From the NCBI GenBank assembly GCA_013151465.1, contig JAADIF010000017.1, positions 20,008 to 35,018 on the forward strand: DNA of 15,011 bases. The letters are read 5' to 3'. How positions within the stretch are numbered: the stretch's first letter is position 1; the number at the start of each line of letters is the position of its first letter. The position numbers and the translations under genes are program-made. The notes under the pieces are model-generated. The model was not told the DNA's origin and ran no database searches. It was given only the letters and a program-made list of their open reading frames with translations. The stretch comes from Microcaldota archaeon. GTDB taxonomy: Archaea; Aenigmatarchaeota; Aenigmatarchaeia; QMZP01; QMZT01. This document shows, piece by piece, positions 8,801-14,941 of the stretch.

Positions 8801-11529
8801 TCTCTGTGAAGGACAGCAGCATGGTCAAGGTGATGAATGTTGAAGTCAATGAGATGCAGGAAAAGGACAAGCCCCGTGTCGAGAACATTGTCACAGAGCC
8901 GTCTGCTATCAAGGGTTATCCGGGTGACAGCATACAGGTGCAGATGACAGGAACGCTTGTGGAGAACAGCTATGATCTTGATTTCGCATCACCTCTTTCT
9001 GCACGGGCAAAGGCATCAAATATTGCCGACATTACAGGCATAAGCTGCAGCGTAGTGCAGGAATACGAGAAAAGCGCAGAAATATCCTGCTCGTTTACGC
9101 TCAAGATAAAGAACAATGCCGAAAGGGCGGCAGGAGCGCAGGCAAAGTTCGAGCTTACCGCAAAGGACAAGGAAGGCAACGCCGTTGCCACGGACGTTGC
9201 ACTTGAATTTGACGTCCTTGAAAGGGCGGCAGAATTAAAGGGTGTCTCAATATCCCCGCAGGACATATACTGCGAGGGGACAGGGCAGAACAACCCGTCG
9301 CAGATAGAGTTTACAGCAACAATAGACGGCATATCAGGAGACCTTAGCCTTGTTTCAGAAGAGATAAGGGTAGGCGGAAGGGACGGAACCAATATCAAGG
9401 AGATATCCGTCCTTGACAGGGTGTGTTCGGTTGAATCGACGCGCATAAAGTGCACCATACCTGTCAATGTCGTGCTCAGCGAGGAGGGAATCAACTGCAG
9501 GAGCCTTGAGGTAGACAGCATCACAAAACACGAGCTCTATGTGCGTGTCGGCATAAGGAACACCGAGGGCGAGAGGATAAACCCTTCAGGATCAGCCGAC
9601 ATAAGCGTCCACGCGCCGCCTCTTAGGCCTGTCATAGAGATACTGGAAGGGCCTGACGGCAATATGAACATGAACTGCTTGAAAGATAATTCAATAACGA
9701 TAGGCCGGCTCAAGATAGATTATGCCGATATCCTTCATCAGGAGCCCGACAGTCCCTTGCAGTGGAGCTACAGCTTCAATGCGTATGACAGCAAGGGAAA
9801 GATAACGACAGGAGGCGAGCAGGCAGGGGATGAGTATGTCGTATGCAATCCTGCAAAAAGCCCTGCGAGCGGCCAGTCATTCGGCTATGATGCACAGCAC
9901 AGATATGAGTTTTACACATGCACGCTCTTTGTTAAGCAGTCACTGTTTACGAAATGCCCGATGTCACCTGCGACCGGGACGATAATGCTCAAGGTCAAGG
10001 GGACAAAGGAGGCGTCGATCAAGATACCTGCCGTCGTCGGGTCCGGCAAGGGCGAATACAAGCTTGTCGCTGTGAAGGAGGCATCGCCTCCGATGCCGAC
10101 GCGATGCCAGCTGATGCAGGAGGACGGGACATGCTACGTCATGGGAAGCGTCACGAACTTCACGGTGACCATCAAGGACTCAAGAAACAAGGTCTCGGAT
10201 GCATATCCGCTTCCTCCGGACCTGCAGTTCTCGACCGCAACAGCCGCGCTTCTTGACAACCAGAACGGCAGGGATACGCAGATAAGCATAAACTGCCAGC
10301 AGGTGTCGCTTCAGATGCCTCCCGGAAGCGTGGAGTATGAGAGGACATACCAGTGCAATCTCATACTTCCCCAGACAATACATACGGAGAAGCTTACCGG
10401 AGCGGAGACAGAATCAAATATCGAGGAGGTCGGAGAATACAGGCTCGGCAAGCTGAAGGTGTACATGACCTTCACCTACGCATCCGGCAAGGGAATAGCA
10501 AACCTTGAGGTCGGAGGGCTTCCGAGCGCAACGCTCAAGAGGATAAAGTCGGTCCAGCTCATCTCTTACGAGAAGCAGCTGGAGGATACGAAGAAGATGA
10601 CGGAAAGGTATATGAATATCATAAGAAAGATGATATTTCTTGCCGCATTCTGCGCTGTGTGTTCTGCATCAAGTTCCATTTATGAGAAAAGCGCAAACTT
10701 ATTCAAGTTCGATGTTAACGACATAGACAATGCCGGATCCAAAAATAAGAACGGCAAATCAGCAGGCATGGATGATGGCTCATACGATCCCAAGAAATTC
10801 ACATCGTCTGCAATTTTTGCGGGCACAGGCGTCCTGGGCAGCATGCCATATCACTACAAGCCATATACGCGTCCAGTATCGTTTGGCGGCGAGTGTCCAG
10901 ATGGCAAGGTCAAAGTAGAGTGTAGAGAAGGGTTTGGAGCAAAGTGCAAGAGTGATAACGATTATGCGTGCGTGGATGCGGATAGTAATACAGATAATAT
11001 GGTAGCTTTTGATGGAACAGCTTATGAAACAGGCAAAATGATAGACACGGCAGACGATTCGAATGATCTGGAAAAAGCAGTTCTTGTGAATGGAAACGTT
11101 GTATGGCACGATGCCGATAATTCACGAATCGATGAAATGAAACAATTTTGCAGTTCGCTTGGAGGCAAAATATTAAATGCTGTGATATATTGCGAAAAAG
11201 CGAACAGATGGGGAGGACTCATGAAGGACGATTGCGACGATGCTGACGACGGGTATTACTGCTGCGGCGATGATCCAAAAGAATTTTATATAAAGAGTAG
11301 TATTGAAATATCCGGAACGACATCGTATGAAGAAGCTTGCTGCGACAAGAAGACGGACTGTGTGTATGATAACAAATGTTATGATGTAAATGATTTCACC
11401 GATTACATAGGTGGCTTCAAATACAAATGCATAGATGGAAACAAATGGAGCAAGATGACATCAACCACCCCAAGGAACGACAAGGAGCAATGCGAGAGCG
11501 CATGGAAGCAAAAGGGATGTTGGGAGTAA
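5887..11529 (+). CDS. Giant secreted Cys-rich multi-Ig surface protein (5' part; frame breaks at the 3' end)
   Basis: 1880 residues from the ATG at 5887, which overlaps the previous stop as TGATG, with AAGGA at 5871-5875. The frame also has an ATG at 5875, but no ribosome site precedes it. Residues 17-41 form a Sec signal peptide (hydrophobic core, then PVAHA|A). In order follow a beta-rich N-terminal domain (to about nt 6740), three CC repeats (6754-7083), a Cys module (7096-7185), a pair of Ig-like domains (about 7198-7826), a second Cys module (7837-7926), two more CC repeats (7951-8166), a second Ig-like pair (about 8180-8850), further beta domains to about 10540, and a helix with a hydrophobic segment (10630-10680). 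The CCGDD-type repeats begin near 10890. It ends abruptly inside a repeat at TAA 11527-11529, while the same repeat pattern continues in the -1 frame. I take it to be the first two thirds of a larger protein. The function is unknown; cell-surface binding is likely. Confidence 0.9.
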   Translation: MKMEKRDGNGGRFAHDIGMIALQVFAIFITYLFLAWPVAHAAQFTFIGTGGTQAQADIKMFSDVINKDVLLERKHNNQFVKIKLSAKPGYDLQKVYLFRCRDLSPSECINAGRPPSVSVFDVPATFEEESIWYDIAQDNTANIMIFAKVGNGANAFWTGSWTNIKFTFPINYEINSFDAPNAVVYLKDQISPDDAKHYAETSNYVPGTWTEKVSYSTVGGSAVTAVETVGGNLIDIDRQGTMIPSFQASQITGSDLAAISEELLFSFPKGEKTGSPLSIFLNTQSPTPQCSEGQITSACTCGGVTYSTGYCCSGAHQNSECANMPPAPTCQEGQITSACTCGGTEYSTGYCCSGTYQTTVCPQPPSACPDGQITSECMCGPTLYSTGYCCSGTYQTTPCNQVQCGNNVKETGEECDGTDDSACPGRCKSDCTCERLPPVLRFDGVSLNPYQCGLPNTPGVIARFSVDNDPGNPSVTYSINNGEFKSVSCSGSYSCTIPDDEICSLRQETLQMTFKFTYGSTELTKSFTLHASFPPPSMSIDSITPNVIQTNEKRTLSVYLHVRNADMIEYDENNDFEFKYADKSYEKMSCTLDRESASKKYYDCDVDVEMPDGYEGYHVIDFKLRYTLNGVKTLTSSYYPLIVRENPQPVCRNNVKETGEECDGTDDSACPGRCKSDCTCADEPPPSNCPDGEITASCKCNGIVFNPGSGYCCSNAFQLVACNQQVPDCQDGMITSTCSCGGTEYSTGYCCSGTYQESVCEPPEPVLTIRMASSANLDCNNAKNTQAVVLTASVRNKPEGTPQASYSIDDGASYSTVTCQKISENEAAASAKYSCPIPVDDICSLGSEHFNIMLKMTFGSVEVVSDPQPMFVTLPEPNLQVLYVTGQPFMLGEKSAGSVRLFITNPSSPLAPANPQFEYSYDRKSPQQLSCQKTSTTDDRAYYSCENVEFDISKDADTFNGEGGKKLLSVVFSVKDSSMVKVMNVEVNEMQEKDKPRVENIVTEPSAIKGYPGDSIQVQMTGTLVENSYDLDFASPLSARAKASNIADITGISCSVVQEYEKSAEISCSFTLKIKNNAERAAGAQAKFELTAKDKEGNAVATDVALEFDVLERAAELKGVSISPQDIYCEGTGQNNPSQIEFTATIDGISGDLSLVSEEIRVGGRDGTNIKEISVLDRVCSVESTRIKCTIPVNVVLSEEGINCRSLEVDSITKHELYVRVGIRNTEGERINPSGSADISVHAPPLRPVIEILEGPDGNMNMNCLKDNSITIGRLKIDYADILHQEPDSPLQWSYSFNAYDSKGKITTGGEQAGDEYVVCNPAKSPASGQSFGYDAQHRYEFYTCTLFVKQSLFTKCPMSPATGTIMLKVKGTKEASIKIPAVVGSGKGEYKLVAVKEASPPMPTRCQLMQEDGTCYVMGSVTNFTVTIKDSRNKVSDAYPLPPDLQFSTATAALLDNQNGRDTQISINCQQVSLQMPPGSVEYERTYQCNLILPQTIHTEKLTGAETESNIEEVGEYRLGKLKVYMTFTYASGKGIANLEVGGLPSATLKRIKSVQLISYEKQLEDTKKMTERYMNIIRKMIFLAAFCAVCSASSSIYEKSANLFKFDVNDIDNAGSKNKNGKSAGMDDGSYDPKKFTSSAIFAGTGVLGSMPYHYKPYTRPVSFGGECPDGKVKVECREGFGAKCKSDNDYACVDADSNTDNMVAFDGTAYETGKMIDTADDSNDLEKAVLVNGNVVWHDADNSRIDEMKQFCSSLGGKILNAVIYCEKANRWGGLMKDDCDDADDGYYCCGDDPKEFYIKSSIEISGTTSYEEACCDKKTDCVYDNKCYDVNDFTDYIGGFKYKCIDGNKWSKMTSTTPRNDKEQCESAWKQKGCWE
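6754..8166 (+). repeat. Five CC repeats of 32-34 codons within the giant protein
   Basis: Copies lie at 6754-6849, 6874-6969, 6988-7083, 7951-8052 and 8071-8166. The pattern is C-x-x-G-x-I-T-x-x-C-x-C-x-(G)-x-x-Y-S-T-G-Y-C-C-S-G-x-x-Q-x-x-x-C, with six conserved cysteines per copy. Four copies are exactly 96 bases; the fourth is more divergent and has two extra residues before GYCC. The first two copies are identical at the DNA level through about 31 bases (CCAGATAACATCAGCATGC and onwards), pointing to recent duplication. The spacing of cysteines suggests small disulfide-bonded knobs joined by Pro-rich linkers. Confidence 0.9.
7096..7926 (+). repeat. Duplicated Cys module with a 71-base identical core
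   Basis: Two copies of a 30-codon module (7096-7185 and 7837-7926) read C-x-N-N-V-K-E-T-G-E-E-C-D, then DDSACPGRC, then C-x-C. Bases 7114-7184 and 7855-7925 are identical over 71 positions, 741 bases (247 codons) apart. The next base upstream differs only silently (AAA against AAG). Each copy lies before an Ig-like pair, directly for the first and after two CC repeats for the second, so the larger duplicated unit seems to be Cys module plus Ig pair. The same module occurs once in the vWA protein (about nt 2796-2897) and recalls the GEECDDGN-type Cys repeats of bacterial surface proteins. Confidence 0.88.
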
Positions 11530-12890
11530 CTTGCGGATGGTTCGAGCCCAAGCGTGGAGATAAATACTGTTGTGGGATAGATGTAAATGGAGAGTTAAAA
11601 GAGACTGAAATGTTATGGGGATGCCAAGATAATGAAAAACACATAGAATGGGACTGCGAAAAAGACGATAAGAGCTGTTGCACTCCCGGAGATTGTGTAA
11701 AAGACAATGAATGTTATGGGCAAAATGAACTCCATAAATTTTCGGGGGAGAGCAAAGACAGATTTGTATTTTGTAGTGGAAATTTCGGATGGTTGGACTG
11801 CGACGACAATCCTAATGACTGCAGTGCAGTTTGCAAAGGCAATGATGATGGGAACAGCGTTTATTTCGGCGAGGATGCGGGAGAAGGAAAGAAAGGCGAG
11901 ACCGGCTGCTGCGGCGATGATGCAGGCGAGTTCTTTGTGATGTCGTCAGGCGGTGATGATGCTGATGAATATAAAGGCCGCGCCTGCTGCGACAGCGAGA
12001 CGGACTGTGTGTACGGGACAGGAGCCAATGTCAAATGCTTCTCGAAAGGAAAGAAAGACCCGAATGGCAAATACAAATGCGCGGAGGGAACCGAAGGAAA
12101 TACAAAATGGGTTCCTCTTGACGGGGACACGGATAAAAATAAATGCAAGCAGAGTTCCAGCGGGGGGAACGAAGCAAAATGGGTCAAAGACGGCGTCCTC
12201 TGCGAAAAAGACGGATGGCTTAGCAAGGGCTGCGACGACGGTAGGAAAGACGACGGGTATTACTGCTGCGGCGATGACGACAATGAGTTCTATATAGAGA
12301 CAGCTTTTGGCAACAGTGATGAAAAATACAAAGCGTGCTGCGACAAGAAGACGGATTGCGTCAACGCGAGGTCGGAATGCGTCGACCAGGGAACGACGAG
12401 CTATTACAACGATGATCCTTTTGTATGTTCACTTAAAGACGGCAATCCGAAATGGGTGTTTTCAGGGGATGCCGACAATGATGAAAATAAATGCAAGAAT
12501 GGGGCAAGCGGCGGCTGGAACAAAGATGGCTGGAATGGTGATTCAAATAATAAATGCTGCGGCGATGATGCTGATGAAAATTATATAACCGGAGATAATA
12601 ACATTCTCAATGGCAAAAATAACGACAAAGCGTGCTGCAGAAGCAGCCAGTGTGCAATGAAACAAAGCAATGCTATCAGATGCATTGATAATGGTCATGA
12701 AGGCAAAGATAATGAAGGAAAAAACCACAGGTGCGACAGCGGAACATGGAAAGATAAAATAGATGTCACAGACAATGATTCAAAATTTGATGAAAATGAG
12801 AATATAATTGTAGATTGCGGCGCATGTATTAAGGAAGGCGGTGTCTGGTTTGAGGCAAATGACGGTGGCGTCCATTGCCTCCAACAAAAT
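11260..12890 (+). repeat. CCGDD-type Cys repeats spanning the frame break
   Basis: Five CCG landmarks lie at 11260, 11568, 11907, 12264 and 12555. A typical unit is about 97-119 codons: YCCGDD..E(F/Y), an ACC(D)..TDCV block, a C, then KYKC..G..KW, an Asp-rich D.D...KC turn, and a Trp-containing end. The first and fourth copies share about 29 identical bases around GGGTATTACTGCTGCGGC. The Asp-rich turns (for example GDADNDENKC, and DCDDNPNDC near 11799) look like small calcium-binding loops. The first copy is in the frame of the 5887 gene and the rest are in the -1 frame, which is the main evidence that the two frames belong to one protein. Confidence 0.82.
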
Positions 12891-14225
12891 AAAGTGAATA
12901 AGTATGGGAACAAAGGAAAGACCATCAACGACTGTGCAAAGTCAAAGCAGGAAAAAGAGATAAAAAATATTGCTGATGTGGCGAAATCGTCTTCAGATGC
13001 GAAAGGTCTTGACAAGATATGGCAGTTCATAAGGAGATTGTTCACGGGCAAGGATGATAAATGTGGTGGACACTGCTGGACAGCTGTGTTGATTGTATCG
13101 ATTACGTTGGGTTATTTATTGGTTAGGTTTGTCCTGAATCCGCTTTACAAGAAATGGAAGAAGGCGGCATTCTCAGATCCCGGAAATGACCTTATGGGAC
13201 AGGCAAGAAAGGGTGCTGCATGGGGCGTGAGCTGTATCATGCTTCGCCTTGCCGGGGATGTTGTCTCACATCTTGGAAAGAGCAAGACAACTGATTACGT
13301 AGGAAAGGGCATGAGCTATGTGGGCGAGGGCACAGCCAAGATATGTTCAGTCGTCCTGAGAAATTACAAGATAGTGTTCAAGATAGGGCAGATAGTGATA
13401 AGCATGATGCAGTTGCAGTCCTGTCTTGAGCAGATAACAAGAAACGCGGAGAATGCAAGACCTGCAAATGACCTTCAGACGGCATACGCCGGAATAAATA
13501 TAATCCAGCAGATGGCAGGATGCACGCAACGGCTTGAAGATATAGGCAGACAGTTTGAAGATCTTCAGGAAGCGGTCGAGGATGCCGGAAGCGACCTTTT
13601 TGACAGTTTCGGAGGGGGCGGAGGCGCGCCGAAGCTCTCATTCATAGTGTCAGGTGACGACGTGTGCGGGGACCTTGAGGACGCTGCCATAACAATAACC
13701 GCAAACCGGGTAAGAAAGCAGGAATTGGTGAAAATTGAGTTCAGTGTGGAAAAGGAAGGAGGAGGACAGATTACTGAATGTGCAAATAAGATATTGCTTA
13801 CAAACGGGCATTTCAACGAGGTCAGAGGAGGAAAATACGATGGAAGCTGGTCGTTGAAATTGAAGGGAAATGCTATTGACAACAAATGCACCAAGGCACT
13901 TATAAGGAAAGCGGAAAGCGCCGTCATAAAGGTGTTTGTAAAAAACAGAAGGGGAGACAGGCAACCCCTGATCAGGGAAGGCACGAACACGAACGAGATA
14001 TTATACATGCCCGCGTGCGCCGGCGGAGACAAACAGTGCAGGGAAAGATTCGGAGGAGAATCGAATGCCGGCTGTTTCCCAACACGGCCAAATAGATGGC
14101 TTCCGGTGAAAGATCATGATGATATGCAATACTGTGAAGACGGTAACAATTGTTATGTCAAGAGGATGCTTGAAGATTGCAGTAAGAAGGACGGAACCCT
14201 GCGCATCCACCTGGAATCTGCGTAA
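11427..14225 (+). CDS. Continuation of the giant protein in the -1 frame: Cys repeats, membrane helices, beta domain
   Basis: The open frame starts with an ATG at 11427, but its first 30 residues overlap the 3' end of the previous gene and look like out-of-frame reading. Protein-like sequence begins at about 11523 (GVTCGWFEP). It has no signal peptide although it is full of CC pairs. The order is CCGDD-type repeats to about 12890, a charged helical stretch, a membrane helix (13077-13139, WTAVLIVSITLGYLLVRF), a Cys-containing hydrophobic region (about 13220-13430), a coiled part to about 13600, a Gly-rich hinge, a beta domain (about 13630-13950), and a final Cys-rich piece. I read it as the middle of the large protein, reached by -1 frameshifting. 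If it is translated on its own, the in-frame ATGs at 11490 (AAGGAG at 11482-11487, only 2 bases away) or 11502 are the best starts. Confidence 0.8.
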   Translation: MHRWKQMEQDDINHPKERQGAMRERMEAKGMLGVTCGWFEPKRGDKYCCGIDVNGELKETEMLWGCQDNEKHIEWDCEKDDKSCCTPGDCVKDNECYGQNELHKFSGESKDRFVFCSGNFGWLDCDDNPNDCSAVCKGNDDGNSVYFGEDAGEGKKGETGCCGDDAGEFFVMSSGGDDADEYKGRACCDSETDCVYGTGANVKCFSKGKKDPNGKYKCAEGTEGNTKWVPLDGDTDKNKCKQSSSGGNEAKWVKDGVLCEKDGWLSKGCDDGRKDDGYYCCGDDDNEFYIETAFGNSDEKYKACCDKKTDCVNARSECVDQGTTSYYNDDPFVCSLKDGNPKWVFSGDADNDENKCKNGASGGWNKDGWNGDSNNKCCGDDADENYITGDNNILNGKNNDKACCRSSQCAMKQSNAIRCIDNGHEGKDNEGKNHRCDSGTWKDKIDVTDNDSKFDENENIIVDCGACIKEGGVWFEANDGGVHCLQQNKVNKYGNKGKTINDCAKSKQEKEIKNIADVAKSSSDAKGLDKIWQFIRRLFTGKDDKCGGHCWTAVLIVSITLGYLLVRFVLNPLYKKWKKAAFSDPGNDLMGQARKGAAWGVSCIMLRLAGDVVSHLGKSKTTDYVGKGMSYVGEGTAKICSVVLRNYKIVFKIGQIVISMMQLQSCLEQITRNAENARPANDLQTAYAGINIIQQMAGCTQRLEDIGRQFEDLQEAVEDAGSDLFDSFGGGGGAPKLSFIVSGDDVCGDLEDAAITITANRVRKQELVKIEFSVEKEGGGQITECANKILLTNGHFNEVRGGKYDGSWSLKLKGNAIDNKCTKALIRKAESAVIKVFVKNRRGDRQPLIREGTNTNEILYMPACAGGDKQCRERFGGESNAGCFPTRPNRWLPVKDHDDMQYCEDGNNCYVKRMLEDCSKKDGTLRIHLESA
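11511..11517 (+). promoter_or_regulatory. Candidate -1 slippery heptamer A AAG GGA
   Basis: In the frame of the upstream gene the bases read A-AAG-GGA, fitting the X-XXY-YYZ form (AAA, GGG, A). The -1 shift it would give (to AAA-GGG) is exactly the shift needed to enter the frame of the next segment. The zero-frame stop follows at 11527. A bulged hairpin can be drawn just downstream: TTGGG 11520-11524 with CCCAA 11547-11551, and CTTG 11530-11533 with CGAG 11543-11546. The 2-base spacer is short for a typical stimulator, so the structure is weaker evidence than the heptamer. Confidence 0.45.
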
Positions 14226-14797
14226 CTCCTAAAGGCGATTGGTCTGCAGATCTTGACGGAGATGGATGCGAGATAACAAAGAATACAATCGCAGATGAAC
14301 AGTTCGGGGATTATTACGATCAGTTTGATCTTGATAGATGGAAAAATAAACTAAATGATGGAGAAAGTTTCAAAGGAGAATACTACATCTACCATTGCGG
14401 GAATGAAAATAACAAGATATGCTGTGTTCCGAGCGTCGCTAACGCTAAAAAACTTAAAGAAATATTAACAGGTAATAGCGGCAGTAGTAATGGCAATAAC
14501 AATGTAAACAATAATAATGGCGATCAACAAACCACTACACAACAAGTCTACTGCAAGGCAGGCAGTTCCTATCAGCACAATATCAATGTGAGGAAGAAAC
14601 CCAGTTTAGATGGAGATATTGTAGGAAAGATTGAAAAGGGAAATCAGGCAAAAATAATTGACGAGAACGAAAATTGCAAAGACCCCACCAAATGGAGCAA
14701 GATCTTGTGGTGCAAGGTTGAATATACTCCTTCTGGCGGAAACACAATCAAAGGTTATGTGAATACCGGCGTTTGCTGCAGGGACGGCTCATGTTAA
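14186..14797 (+). CDS. Start-less 3' segment: Asp-rich loop, Asn/Gln linker and C-terminal SH3b domain
   Basis: This frame is open from 14186 (TAA at 14183-14185) to TAA 14795-14797, but has no ATG, GTG or TTG until the GTG at 14588, which lies inside the SH3 domain. It can therefore only be translated as a -1 continuation of the frame ending at 14225. It reads PPGICVTPKGDW, a dockerin- or EF-like loop DLDGDGCE (14249-14272), a CG....CC piece, a low-complexity Asn/Gln/Ser/Thr linker (14471-14545), then a bacterial-type SH3 domain (about 14549-14790). The SH3 marks are INVRKKPSLDGDIVGKI, a central W..I.WCKVEY and KGYVNTGVCC. Such domains bind cell-wall or surface ligands in bacteria; the ligand here is unknown. 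A GTG start at 14588 would cut off the first SH3 strand and is unlikely. Confidence 0.75.
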   Translation, partial: EGRNPAHPPGICVTPKGDWSADLDGDGCEITKNTIADEQFGDYYDQFDLDRWKNKLNDGESFKGEYYIYHCGNENNKICCVPSVANAKKLKEILTGNSGSSNGNNNVNNNNGDQQTTTQQVYCKAGSSYQHNINVRKKPSLDGDIVGKIEKGNQAKIIDENENCKDPTKWSKILWCKVEYTPSGGNTIKGYVNTGVCCRDGSC

Positions 14798-14807
14798 ATT
14801 GGCAGCA

Positions 14808-14890
14808 TTTTATCTTTTCCCATATTTTCTGTTTTTGAAAGGCGTCTGCGGGTTGTGCAGGCATGCGGGCGGGTTTTTGGGAGTTTTTTT
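14808..14890 (+). terminator. T-rich terminator-like tracts after the operon
   Basis: The stop at 14797 is followed by closely spaced T runs at 14808-14836 (TTTT repeated, ending in T5) and again at 14874-14890 (T5 and T7). Archaeal transcription commonly ends at U-rich tracts without a strong hairpin. A weak CTGC/GCAG hairpin can be drawn between them (about 14845-14860). This fits the end of the long transcription unit. Confidence 0.5.
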
Positions 14891-14897
14891 GCGGTGC

Positions 14898-14919
14898 GAA
14901 AGCTTGAAAGCTTAAATAA
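14898..14919 (+). promoter_or_regulatory. Archaeal promoter: tandem GAAAGCTT and TATA-like element
   Basis: GAAAGCTT occurs twice back to back (14898-14905 and 14906-14913). The second runs into CTTAAATAA (14911-14919), a good archaeal TATA-box match centred about 26 bases before the ATG at 14942. With the usual distance, transcription would start at or beside the ATG, giving a leaderless message. The purine-rich GAAAG just upstream may act as the TFB recognition element. Confidence 0.55.
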
Positions 14920-14921
14920 CA

Positions 14922-14941
14922 ATGTAACAAATATATTACAT
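14922..14941. promoter_or_regulatory. Operator-like palindrome over the predicted transcription start
   Basis: ATGTAA (14922-14927) and TTACAT (14936-14941) are perfect inverted arms separated by 8 bases. The palindrome lies between the TATA element and the start codon, where a bound dimeric repressor would block transcription. Autoregulation by the downstream gene is possible if that gene encodes a DNA-binding protein. The arms are short and AT-rich, so chance is not excluded. Confidence 0.35.

Noticed and set aside
11427..11516. ATG at 11427 as the true start of a separate gene
   Set aside because: There is no ribosome site before it, and its first 30 residues (MHRWKQMEQDD and on) look like an out-of-frame reading of the end of the upstream gene. 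Recognisable repeat sequence begins only after the slippery site.
13565..14032. Open - strand frames, including 8970-9524, 2508-2951 and 13565-14032
   Set aside because: They are antisense to conserved domains, are rich in Ser, Leu, Cys and Phe as expected from reverse-complement reading, and show no start signals.
14588..14797. Separate small gene starting at GTG 14588
   Set aside because: The GTG encodes the Val of the INVRKKP strand inside the SH3 domain. Protein-like sequence in the same frame extends back to about 14207.
14845..14860. CTGC/GCAG hairpin as an intrinsic terminator
   Set aside because: The stem is only 4 base pairs with a 7-base loop and is not directly followed by its T run. 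The T-rich tracts alone are the better explanation.
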